NCBI GenBank assembly: GCA_037176725.1
Contig: JAZBRS010000020.1
Span: forward strand, 58,804,001-58,868,000
Reading direction: 5' to 3'
DNA: 64,000 nt
Source of the DNA: Posidonia oceanica
Lineage: Eukaryota; Streptophyta; Magnoliopsida; Alismatales; Posidoniaceae
The notes under the pieces were generated by a model. That model was not told the origin of the DNA. It saw nothing but the letters and a program-made list of their open reading frames with translations, and did not search any database. This document shows, in pieces, positions 11,386 to 22,600 of this stretch; positions within the stretch are counted from its first letter, which is position 1, and the number at the start of each line of letters is the position of its first letter. The translations under genes and the position numbers were made by a program.

Positions 11386-14300
11386 TGTTGACACCCCATT
11401 TCGACAAGGTCGAATTGGCAGGGCTCTCTGGCGGCTAGGAAAAAACCCAAAATTACACCTTTCCCCTCACCCTTCCCTTCACTCCACCTCAAGCCTCAAA
11501 ACCAAGACCTAGAACTACACCTATTTTCTAACCCAGAAAACCACCCCAAAATCCTCTCAAAACCTTACCCTGAAACCATCCAAGACCTTACCCTAAAACC
11601 ATCCAAATGCATGTCCAAACCCACACCTCTCCCTCTCTTTCCCTCCAAAACAAGCCCAAACTCAACCTAGGATTACACCCCTTTCCCGAACCCAAAAACT
11701 AACCAAAAACCATAGGAAAACTCACCATCCCTGACTTAACAAACCCACCAAAAATCCTAGAAACTTTCAAACCAAAACCACTCCTAAAAACCCTAGGAAA
11801 CTTAGCAAAACTACCCTTTTTCTACACCGCAAAACCCTTCCAAAACTTCCTCAAAACCAAACCAAAACGCTAGGTCCAAGACTAGAGACCCTAGACTGCA
11901 CACCCACCAAATTTCACCCCTTTTTGAAACCTCTAAGACCTCCATTTACCCAAATTATCCTTTTCTCTCTCCTAGATTATTCTTTTCTCTCTCCTCTCTC
12001 TCTCCTGATTATCCTCCTTCTTTTCACCTCCTTTTCTCCCTCTTTTTTGTCTGGCTATGGGCCCCCCTTGTGCTCCTATTTGTTCTCAATCTTATTCCTA
12101 TTTTTATCTTATTTTTACAATTTTCTTTGATTTTCAAAAAATTACTTTCCTTCAACTCCTCTCTTTCCTATTTATCCCTCCATTTCTCCCTTTTCCTCTC
12201 CTTTCTAATTTCCTCTTCTCCTCTCTTACTAAACCCCTAAAAAACCTTTAAAAAAAATTTAAAACTCTAAAATAAAAGAGAAACAAGTCAAAATCCTAAA
12301 AATAAATAATTAAAAACTTAGACAAACAATCAAAAACAAAAACCTAACTAAATCCAAGTCAAACCAGAAACCAAGAATGCAAGCTAAAAAAATGCAAAAC
12401 AAACAAAAAGAAAATGCTATAAAATCAAAGAAAAAACCAAGATATAATCAAAACAAGCTAGAATAAAAACCCTACTAAAAACAATCAAAAAGCAAGTCCT
12501 AAAAAGAAAGAAAACAACTTAAAATACTAAGGCAAGTAATCAAAAAAAAAGGGGGGAAAACTTAACTTAACAATTCTAAAAGAAACAATTTGAAAACTTA
12601 ATTGAAAAGAAAAAAACAAACAATCAAAAATTTGAAAACGCTTAATTAAACAAGAAAAACTTAACTAAAAAATATTAAAAGAATCCAACAAACAAAATCA
12701 AATTCAAAACAAAACTTAAACAAAACCCTAAAAAGGATTAAAACCAAAGGCTAAAACTCTCCCTAATTAATTTAAAAACGATCTTTAAAAAAAAACCTAA
12801 TCAAAAATTCCAAAGACTTAACAAGAAAAACATAACTAAAAGACAATTTAAAAACTCAACAAACATTTTAACAAAAATCAACAACCACTTAAAGAAAACT
12901 CAAAATCCAAATCAAAACTAAAACTCCTTAATCCTAAAATCCTAATTAAAAACAATCATTAAAAAACCTAATTAAAAATACTAACTTAAAAACAACTACT
13001 TTAAAAGTATTTTCAAATCTTTTCTATTTAATTTTAATTTTAATATTTTTTCCTTCCTCTTTTTCCTTTCTTTTTCTTCCTTTCTTTCTCTTTCCTCTTT
13101 AATTTTCTTTTCTCTCTTTTGGTCTGGCCCATGGCCTTCTCCCTCCTTCCTTCTTTCCTTTTTCTTTCTTTTTTCCCTTTTTTTCGCGCGTGAGGCCCGA
13201 CCCACTGCCAACACTACTCCTTCCTTTCCTTCCTCCTTCTTCTTCCTCCTTCTCTTCTCCCCCTCACTGCTAGCAAACGACAAACCTTCCCCTTCAGTTT
13301 TTTTTCAAACTCCACCTGACACCCATGACTTCCCGGCCTCCTCCCATACCCTGTGGCCGAAGACTAGAATTTCCCATCCCCTCCATGCCCTGCAAAAGAC
13401 CTCTTCTTTCTCCCCTTGACCACATTGAAATCAGTGGAAAGAGGGGAGATCAAAACCAGAATTTTCAGCCCAGAATGACCAGAGGCTCACACACCATCAA
13501 ACCCAAGCAACCACCTTCCTTCCCCCACTTCCAGAAGCCAAGAACCACCACGAACCACCTCTGAATCGGCCCCTCCAAAGCTTCAGCACCCAACTCCATC
13601 AGACCGACCTTCTCCATTGCAAATCCACCACTACAAGCCTCCTAAAATCCCAGAACTTGTCACTTAGACTCACCAAGTAACCACCTTCCTGAGCCATCCA
13701 AAATCGCATCCAGAAACCTCCCACACTCCTCACATTCCACTACAAACACTTGGGTCCTGTTTTTGCCCGAAAACTTCAAACCTCCATAACTTCTTCCACA
13801 CTCAGTGGAATTCACTTCCGCTTCTTCCCACGCGCTCCCCAGACAACCACCTAGCCGCCCATGCCCTTGGCTTGGCCTGGAACGCCGCACATCGCCGTGC
13901 CCACCTTATCCTTCACAGCAAGAGTCCTGCTGAACCAGATCTTGCACCGGGCCGTGGAGCGCGCTTCTGGAAGCTCTGACATCCTCCTTGGACCTCCGGC
14001 GACCTTCCCGATCCACCCCAGCAGCAGCAGCCGCCGGTCCACGCCGTCTCCACCTCCCTCCGGCCGGCCGAAAGCCACCTAGGTGGGTGGCCCTCTCCGG
14101 CGTGCGCAGCGGGTGAAGGAAGCCTCCTCCGGATTCTCCTCTTCCTCCTCTTGCTCCTCGGCTTTTCCTTGAGGCGTTTCGTCGCCTATGCCGCCCGCAC
14201 GAGCTCGCCGAACTCTCCATCTTCTCCGGTGCCGGTCGCCGGTGCTCCAGCTGCAACCGCGTTCTCGCGCGTCTCCGCCGCCGCCGACGCTTCGCCGGAC

Positions 14301-14479
14301 CTCCCTTGCCTCCGCACGAGCTCGCCGAACACCTCCGCACCCTTCCCGCGCCGCACCGACACCTCCTCCGCCGGTCCAGGGCAATCGCCGGCGAAGCCCC
14401 GGCCATCTCCACTATAAGCCCACCTACTGTTCCTTTTTAATTTTTTTTTCAGTAACTTAGTTCAATTTTCTTGCATTGC

Positions 14480-15350
14480 ATTATCATCATTATAACTTTT
14501 TAATATTGCATACAAGTCCTGATCAGATTAAGATTCATGTTATGCTGATTTAAAATCATATAGAATTGCAATTAAAGTCCACATTCTTGCCTATTTACAC
14601 TGTCATCCACATGCTGTTTATTTTCTTTAGTTGTCTTTTAAATTAAGCCCTGCATGTTCCTGTTATTGCACATTGGTCCTCTATTGTTGTGGTTTAATCT
14701 TGTTTCTTTAGTTCTAGTCCTGTAAGTTGCCATATTTGCATATCAGTCCGTTCTTAGTTCAACATAACTTGCTATGCTTTATTGTTTGCCCTAGCATGTT
14801 TTTATTTTCGCAATTAGGTCCTTTAGTTGTTAAATGCTATTTAAATGCTTGCTGTTACATTATTGAATTGCTGTTAAGTCCTGATCTTTACGTTATTTGC
14901 ATATTGGTCCTCTGATCTGTTATCAAGCATTCTGTTTGCATCCTTCATTTGCTGCATTGCATGCTTAGCTCTTGCTTCCTGATTTTGCACATAGGTCCTC
15001 TGCATCATGCATAGCATGCATTTAGCTTGCATTTCTCTTACAAAATTGCATTTCAACCCCTGCATGTTTTAAAATTGCATATAGATCCTCCATATGATTG
15101 CAAAGCCTATTCCAGTGCATGTTTACCTTATTAGGTTGCATTTTGAATCCTGCATCTTGCAAAATTGCATTCAGTCCCCTAAGCTTTCAAAAATCTTGCA
15201 TAAGAAGCCCCGAACTTTTCAAAACTTTGCATTTAGACCCCCATTCTTTCAAAAATTGCATTTAAGTCCCCAATTTTCTGAAAAATCATTCTTAGGTCTT
15301 TTCTTGCATTTTGCATGCATTGCACTCATGCATTCTTGCATTCTTGCATT
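14480..15350 (+). repeat. Degenerate ~50-60 bp periodicity inside the family A LTR
   Basis: Roughly every 50-60 bp a phrase like TTGCATATTGGTCCT recurs (ATTGCACATTGGTCC, TTTGCATATCAGTCC, TTTGCATATTGGTCC, TTTTGCACATAGGTCC and others). The same region is present at 61440-62450 (+) and, inverted, at 38030-39010. This is an old internal tandem repeat of the LTR with no coding content. Confidence 0.65.
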
Positions 15351-16061
15351 CCTTGCACACACTTAAACACTCTTAGCTCCCATTCACAAGGGAGGACCTG
15401 TTTTGCACACCCCTAGGACCTCCTTTACACTTAGATCCATTCTTCTCCCCTGTTCTGGCCCCTCTGCCTTGAAGCTGGAATATCTTCCGATCCGGCCGTT
15501 GGATCTTCTCAACCAGGCTGCCTGGACGACCCCGGCGGAGCGCTCTTCAGCATGGACCAAGCAGATCTCAGATCGGGCTTCAGATTTCCCAGGTAAGTCC
15601 TCCTGAACCCCTGCACAGCATTCATTCGCACACCATTTGCATTGCATGCATCGTTTTCGCTTTCTGTTTCCTCGAACATGTAGAACAGGACTTCCTCCTC
15701 TTATCTATCAGCTCTGCTCCCCTTCTTCGCGTATCCCCAAGTGCTTTGTGTTGTGTTTCCCCCGAATTCACCACTAATTACGACTTTCTTCCCGCTTTTT
15801 CACAATCTGATCGCACTGCGAGCTTTGGGCAGCGTGCGAGAAATATCGTGGGACGATTTAGTGGGAAACAGTTGCAAAATGGAGGTGATCCTTCCACTTG
15901 CTAATTCTCCCCATTGTAGGTCTTCACACCTACTTTGCGTGGCCCTTAAACAGTGTCTGTTCTCACACACGCACTATTTGCTTCTCCTTTTGCTTCTCTT
16001 GTCCCCTCTCTTTGTATTTGCATCTGCATGGCTTTGTCGATGTTTTATTCCGCTTTGCTTT

Positions 16062-16400
16062 TGGCACCGTTTCGCGTGCCTGCTTCGTTTTCTGGCACCG
16101 TTTCGCGTGCCCGCTTTGTTTTTGGCAACGTTTTGCGTGCCCGCTTTGTTTTTGACACCGTTTTGCGTGCCCGCTTTGTTTTCTGGCACCGTTTCGCATG
16201 CCCGCTTTGCTTTTGGCACCGTTTTGCGTGCCGCTTTGCTGTCTTGCACCGTTTTGCGTGCCGCTTCATTTTCTGGCACCGTTTCGCGTGCCCGCTTTGC
16301 TTTCTCGCACCGTTTTGCGTGCCGATCTTGTTTTCTTGCACCATTTTGCGTGCCGCTTCCGCTTCTCGCATTGTTTTGCGTGTCTTATGCCGTTTTCCTT
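16062..16400 (+). repeat. 30-bp tandem array in the family A LTR, about 11 copies
   Basis: Units of 29-32 bp around GGCACCGTTTTGCGTGCC followed by a CGCTTTG-TTTTC tail. I count 11 copies here, about 8 at 37080-37320 (inverted) and about 5 at 63162-63305. Repetition produces open frames on both strands (Ala/Cys/Phe-rich or Lys/Arg-rich), which are not genes. Confidence 0.8.
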
Positions 16401-17046
16401 TGCATGTCGCTTGCATTGCTTGGTTTTACCGTCGTTTTGCTTTTTCGCTTGCATTTGCATATAGGACAGTGATGCTTACTACCTGGAGTTCTCATGAGCC
16501 AGGTTCCGCCCGGTTCGGAACATAGACAGCGCTGCTGAGCACTTAGACTGCACGTTTACTTTTCTGCATTGCATCCCCTCACTTAGAGCACACCTTTGAG
16601 CATTCATTCAGGCATTCATTGGTATTTAGGCATTCAAATCTGCATTTCCCTGCGTATGCGAGCGTAAGCCTAGAAAGACCGATTCTCGGGCGTGTCGGGA
16701 GTGCCTAATACTTTCTCCGCACGTAACAGGAGTCCTTGCCCAGTCTTTTGGCCTGCAATGACCATATTGTCCTTATCCTAGGCATGAGTCATCTCATTTG
16801 CATTCATTTGCATTTGTTTTCCTTCGCATTGCTTTGCTTTGCATTTCTGGCTTGGTTTTGCGTGTTAATTCACGCATTTCCCCTGGTTTTCCTTGTCTCC
16901 CGATAATAGACACGGTGGTGACTCTGAATTGTCTTATCTTCTTCTTTTCTTATCTTTTCTCCTCTGTTTTAAGTGTTTTCGAGTTGAGCCCTCCTCCTCG
17001 GACATTGCCGCTAATAGTAAGCCTGATTCTGATTGGGATTACTACA

Positions 17047-17051
17047 CCACC
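17047..17051 (+). repeat. Target-site duplication, right copy (CCACC)
   Basis: Matches 11381-11385 exactly and directly follows the LTR end ACTACA. Confidence 0.85.
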
Positions 17052-17761
17052 AAGGAGCATGCTAAGGTCCTACAGAACTTGAGGAGCCTTGCATCTCAGT
17101 TTGATTGACTACTCGGAGAGCTGCCCGTGGTTTTGGAACAAACATGTATCTGAGCAGGGGCATATGTGCACTTATGCCAAACATGAGGGGTGTTGTTGCA
17201 ATTTTCCCAATAAAGGGGCACTATGGGATTCTGCTTGGTCAAGTTGTGCTGGGATCACGAATAATGTCTTGTGATCATTGTTGGATGCTCATGTAGGGTT
17301 GTTGTGCTCTGGTGACCTGCTAGGCGTGCCTACGCATATGCCAATTTGTGTATCTAGTGTCCTCTCGAGAACTGAAGGTGCTATGCTTTGCTATTCAGGC
17401 AAGGACTACTCTGATAGGATTTCCTGAATGAGGAGGATTTTGCCGCCAAGTTGTGAGCGTGTCTACGACGGTGGGAAGTGTTGAAGGGACAATAATGCAA
17501 TTATCCCAACTAAGAGCGCGATGGCAATTCCGCCTGACGATGGGGAAACTAAGGAGTGTTGGGGCTGAGCCGAGGCATGGAGAGCATTCCATCGCCAAAC
17601 TGAGGGGCGTCCCATGCTCTGCTAGACTGTAGGGGTGTGTCTGCAATTTTGCCATGTACTGTATCTTATTGGATAATTTTGGGGTACTTGTGATCTGGCC
17701 AAGTGTCTAGGGGTGTCCTGCATCTCTAATGGGCATAGCTGAAGCTCTGTTAGATATGCAA

Positions 17762-17798
<37 letters not shown>

Positions 17799-18111
17799 CG
17801 CGAATTGTATTTTTGCGCTTTAAACCTTGGACACATATTCTGCCGCTGGCGAAAATTGTTGTCCCGGAACGCTGGGGAAGCTTTCAAAACTGGTGGGCCC
17901 CACCGAGTAACTAACTGCTTCATCCTCGTTTTCATTTTGCTTTCATTCTTGCAAAACTGGTTCATTTATTTCCCTTTCATTTCCTTCTCATTTAAACTGA
18001 AAACAACGCCCCTTTCTTCTTCTTCTTCTTCTGCCTGCGGCCTCTCATCTCCTCTTCTTTCTTCTCCTCCATCACCAGTGGCGGTGGCTAGGGCTCGGGC
18101 GTGACGAGTTG
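17052..18111. other. Unassigned DNA with a 37-base poly-G run
   Basis: No gene or known element was recognised. The phrases GGGGTGT-TTGCAATTTT and the like recur loosely (around 17190, 17635, 17705). An uninterrupted run of 37 G occupies 17762-17798. It may be upstream sequence of the decayed PMD gene that follows. Confidence 0.4.
17762..17798. repeat. Homopolymer run of 37 G
   Basis: Thirty-seven consecutive G on the plus strand, preceded by GCAA and followed by CGCGAATTG. Such a run could form G-quadruplex DNA, and its exact length may be unreliable. Confidence 0.95.
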
Positions 18112-21100
18112 ATGGGTGGCGACGGCGAGCGACGCGGGAGTGCGGCAGAAGGCGGCAACGTGGAGAGGCGGTGGTTCGACGACGGCGGCGTGACAGGCCA
18201 AGCTCTCTCCAGTGAACCCAAAATGGTAAGCTCTCCCCTTTCTTCTTTCTCTACATGCCATGCTATGCTGTTTGCATTCCGACATGGGTGACGGCGATAG
18301 GTTGTGGCCGGTAGTCGTGGGCACGGGAATACGGTTCGATAGTGAGGGTATGGCCGTTGGGATCCAGCTAACAGTGAAAGGGGAATGGCCGCTGATGGAA
18401 AGGAGTTGCACCTCGGTTTGGCGGTATGGGTTTGGGGCTAGGTGCAGGCCCGCAGATGTTGGGTTGGATGGGTTCCGACGGCAGGTGCGGCTGTAAATGG
18501 CCGTTTGCAATGGGATTTTAGGGTGGTTGGGAATGGAAGAAAAGAAGAGGGTATCGGTTGCCAATTCCACACCTGACTGCCCGTGCCACATCTTACTCTT
18601 GTTTGCTTTCCTGGCTTACAATATGTATCCTGCCCCAGATTTGAGATGCTTGCATGTGTATTTCTTTTTTTTGCTCTGCTTGTATTTGTGTGCTTTAAGC
18701 TGCTATGCTTGTATTCCTGTGATTGCATGCTGCATTACTTAAGCTTGCTTTACTGCACTACATGCCCTTATTTTCTGTTTTTCTGTCTGCCCATCCGTCT
18801 CTCAAAATGGTTTGCCAAAAAACTTGTTATGTTTGCCAGTGACGTTATGCCTTGGTTATGCTCTGCTTTTTACGAACTGCCTGTCGTTGTGCCCGTCTAG
18901 GCTTTTACTGTGTTTGCTTATTACACATTTTACCCTGCTTAACTGTGCTTGTGTTTGCTTGTATGCCCTTGTTCATATGCCCTGCTTTGCAATCCTTTCT
19001 GTATTTCTGCTTTTGTTTGCAGTCTGACTCCGAGTTCATGAGCGCAGGCTCACGGGCTTTGAGTAGGGAGGGGTGTCTCGAGTTCGCGGACACTGAGCCG
19101 AGCTGCTTCGCGTTCCCGAGCGTCTCGCTCTACCTCGAGTTCATGGGGGTCGCGAGAGGCTTCGAGTAGCTCCTGGCCAGCAATTCCTGAGGAGGTATAC
19201 TTGGCTTTTCTTTTGCATTAACTTGCCTTGCTTCGTTTTATGCATTGGTAAAGATGATGCCTGTCTTGAAATTATCGTTCTGCAGGAGACCGGGAACTTT
19301 AACGCCGTTTGCTTGACCTTGGGCACATCTGCGAGGATGCCGATTTTCCGGTTAGTGCCTCTTCAATTTTCTAGCAACTTAATATTTGCCTCTTCAAATT
19401 CCGGTTGAGCTTTCTGACATAATCTGCTGCTTGTCTGTAGGCCGGCAACACAAGGAGGATGATGTGGTGCCACTGGGCACCCATGTTGGCGCATTTTAAG
19501 CGTCTACCAGGCTTTCTATGAAACTTTCTACTGCACCACAGTTCTTTTGGCAGTCTGTTGCGCATTTCGGCCATCCACGACCATTATCAATTCTTCTGGA
19601 CCTTAGCAGAGAGGTGAAGGCATGACACCCATACCTTCCACTTCCCAGGGAGATGATGGTGCTACCAAGGCACTAGGCCTTGCTGACAAGGCTACGCTTC
19701 GGTGGAGAGCCGATTGTGGGGAAGACCATGCAGGGGTTCTTCATGGTGCCTGGGTTGTTGGAGAGAGAGCCCCTAGAGAATAAAAGAACCACTTATAGCT
19801 TCACTCTGAAGTGGATACGGAAGTGGACGGAGTTTTGGCCTGACCTGGTGTCTGGCTCGGCAAAGGCAAAGTTCACGCTACGCCACTTCTTGCTGGAGCT
19901 GATATGGCTCATTTTCTATGATTCCTCTGGCTACTGTGTCCACATGGACTGGCTGATGTATCTGGCTGACCTTGATTGGCTGGATCATTATGATTGGAAC
20001 GATGCCAGCTACACTTGCTTGTTGTGTGGCTTAGATGATGTAGTGTGGCTGGGACACTGCTTATATGTGGGATTATATCCCTTGCTGACAGTAAGCGATT
20101 TAATTTGCTTGTTTATACATTTCGCCTGCTTAGATGCTATACTGACTGTTTGCTTTGTTTCTTGGTAATACTGGGCGATGGAGCACGTAGAGTGGGGTCA
20201 ATACTTTTATCACCTACGCCCCGAGCTACTGCCTCTCCCTCGCCGGTGGTGCGGGCCAGACCACCAGGTTGCTTCCAGGGTGTATAGTTATGAGTCATAC
20301 CGCTACCTTGTGGATCTTCTATGCCTCGAGGATGTGAGCCTGCTATCTGTTCTTTCTATTTGATATAGAATATACCTTGGTAAATCCTCTGCTAACATTT
20401 GCTTGTTGTTATGGTTTCAGGTTAGGCTGCAGCCTTTCAAGCAATTCGAGGGGTTGGACTGGGCTCCTCTAAACTCTGCTCGAGAGTTAAGAAGGAAGCA
20501 GGTCGAATTTTACTACTTGAACTGATCTGCCTATTATCTCCCTGGGTGCATTTGCCACCAGCTTGCAAGCGAGTTTTGCATTCCTATTCCTACTCCAGAG
20601 GACATGAAGTCCCAAACCACGTCTCGTGCGGTGGCACAAGCTGCTACTGCTACTGCTATGGCTTCTCGGAGTAGGTTTACCCTTCGTAAGGTCAGATATG
20701 AGGAGTTCCTCAGGTGGTTCGAGCGAGTGGGGAAGCCACATCTCTTTGTAGAGGTGCTCTGAGAGAGTGAGCAGGGGATGTGGTTCGGTGCGGACTGGGC
20801 CAAGGTATGCTAAAACCTCGTTGCTTTACATTCTGCTTTGTTTAGATGACTATGCTGCCTTCTGATATGCTTCTTCTGTTTTCTGTAGGGCTTTGAGGAG
20901 CGGTTTGAGGCTTTTTACAAGGAGATGAGGAGGAGGCAGGTAAGCCAGATCTCTCTCTATCTTTTAATAGTACTTGTATATTTTTTGATTGAAAACTGCT
21001 TTTGACATTCGACCTTTTGCACAAGAGATGCGGTGGCAAGTGGCTCTTCAAGTATATGAATTTGTTTCAGAATATTAATTTGTGTTTATTGTAGACACTC

Positions 21101-21165
21101 CGATTTGACACTATTCTTAGGCAGATTCCTTCGAAAGAATGTGATCAAGTCGTGATGAAGCATTA
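18112..21165 (+). pseudogene. Decayed multi-exon plant mobile domain (PMD) gene
   Basis: A spliced gene can be traced: exon ending at 18225 (donor GTAAGC), exons 19023-19194, 19286-19350, 19441-20090, about 20170-20333, 20421-20804, 20889-20939 and from 21095, most with good GT/AG borders. The large exon encodes a PMD-like fold: a HTFHFP segment, ALLTRLRFGGEPIVG, then DSSGYCVHMDWLMYLADL and a DWNDASYTCLL segment; the next gives a WAMEHVEWG and SYRYLVDLL pattern ending ED|VRLQPF. PMD proteins (MAIN/MAIL1 type) act in plant gene silencing and genome stability, and the domain is also spread by transposons. Decay: a frameshift in the HTFHFP region, stops at about 19669, 20524 and 20759, a missing acceptor near 20169, and the 3' end replaced by a B element at about 21166. 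The family call rests on motif pattern only. Confidence 0.5.
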
Positions 21166-22600
21166 CTCAACTATTTTCCCATTAACCAAACCAAACCCTC
21201 AAACCTAGCTCAAAATCCCACACCAAAACCCTAAACCTAGCCCAAAATCATAAACACACCCAAACCCACCACCCTTAAAGCCCAAAGCCCACTTATAGCC
21301 CAAACATGCATGGAAACAGGCTCAAAATCTAGCCCATAGGCTCTGACCTGGTTCTAGCGCACCTAACTGGCGTCAACACCTGGCATCACTAGTTAGCGCA
21401 AGTTCCAAGCGTCACTCACTAACGACAGTTACCGATGCACCTAACTGGTGTAGTGCCCTGTGTCGGTAAAAATGCAGCAGAGGTTTGAGTTGTCATTGCA
21501 CCTTTGGAACACTCAATTCTAGCTTCCTATTGGTTGGCATGGATCTGAGCATGGACCATGGTGTTCCTGGACCATCCTACCCCCCATCTCAATCCAAATT
21601 CCCATCAAATCCACTTCACTCAAATCCAAACCAATCATTTGAATTCTATTATTCATCGCCGACGCTCATGCATGCCATTCACCTATAAAACAGTAGCCAC
21701 TCTCTCACGAGAACCTCTGGTAGCTCCCTGGTTGCTCCCCGGTTGCTCCTCCCCTACCTGGTTGCCTCCCAAGTTGCTCCACCCTCCAGCCGGCCTCCCA
21801 GGCAGCTCCCCTCGCCTAAACACCCACTGTGGCCACCCAAACAGCAACCCACCTACTGCAACACACCAGCAACCCACAAACCAGCACCCAACATCACTCC
21901 TCAACCTCTGCAACCCTCCTCTGTCGCCCGAGCATCAACCACCCAAAGTGCACCTGCTGCGAACTCACACCGGGAGGACAACCTATCTGACCAACAAGTG
22001 AGTTCTCCCTCCTGTAGGTCTTTCCATTGCTCTGCATTGCTCCCATTATGTGTGCTTTCATCGGCATTACTTTGTTTCCTCCGTGTTTCACATTTCCATT
22101 TGCTGTTTTAGCTTTTCTGTCTCTACCGTCAGTGGGTTCGCCGTCATGCGAGGCCGTTGGCCAATGAGCACGAGCCGCGGCCTACCCCCATGCATGTGCT
22201 ATGTTCACTACTCCTCTACGACGCTCCAGACGCGTCGACGGCCTCGAAACAGCCAAGCATAGGCTGGTTGTCCACCAACCGTCGATGGCACGTCGTCGTA
22301 GTGAGACCCGTCGACTAGGAGTAGTGAGCAAGCGTGTTTTGTTTTACATCGCTCTGCATTGCATCCTTGCGTCATCCTTTGCCTCCTCCATCCTTCCTTA
22401 ACGTCGGAATGGACTTGCCGGAGCTCGCGACTCGTTCCCATGGTTGTGAGCGGCGGCCGAACCAAACGTCCGATGAGGTAGGTGGTTGGGGTGTTCCATG
22501 CATTATCGTTTCATTCTGATTACTCGATTTTACTCTCTGATATGCCCTCAAGCTTCCTCGATCTGTGCTTGCCTTGTTTCGTTTACATTTGATTTGTAAA
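21166..22600 (+). mobile_element. Partial 5' LTR of B2
   Basis: Aligns with the first part of the other B LTRs: a run of CCCAAACCTAGC-type phrases, TATA box CTATAAAAC (21683-21691), a donor-like AAG|TGAGTT near 21995, and the phrase GAGGCCGTTGGCCAATGAGCA (part of 22145-22170) that is also found at 7948. It breaks off at about 22600, where 3'-region sequence starts. Confidence 0.65.

Larger units (their letters stand above)
11386..17046 (+). mobile_element. Solo LTR of family A, 5661 bp
   Basis: Runs from TGTTGACACC to GGATTACTACA, the same termini as the LTRs at 36429-42219 (minus) and 58295-63953. It is flanked by a perfect CCACC duplication, has no primer binding site after its end and no PPT directly against its start, so it is the product of recombination between the two LTRs of a former element. 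Inside: a pyrimidine-rich stretch (11930-12240), an A-rich stretch (12240-13010), a GC-rich segment (13860-14420), a TTGCAT/GGTCC periodic region (14480-15350), a perfect splice-donor sequence CAG|GTAAGT (GT at 15593), a 30-bp tandem array (16062-16400) and the conserved CCTAGAAAGACC block (16668-16745). Several long frames inside it are by-products of repetition. Confidence 0.9.

Noticed and set aside
15741..16472. 243-codon plus-strand frame and its antisense Lys/Arg-rich counterparts
   Set aside because: They follow the 30-bp LTR array and are not preserved in the equivalent parts of the other two family A LTRs.
18088..18591. 167-codon minus-strand frame opposite the first PMD exon
   Set aside because: Antisense to the traced exon and following intron; no recognisable protein pattern.
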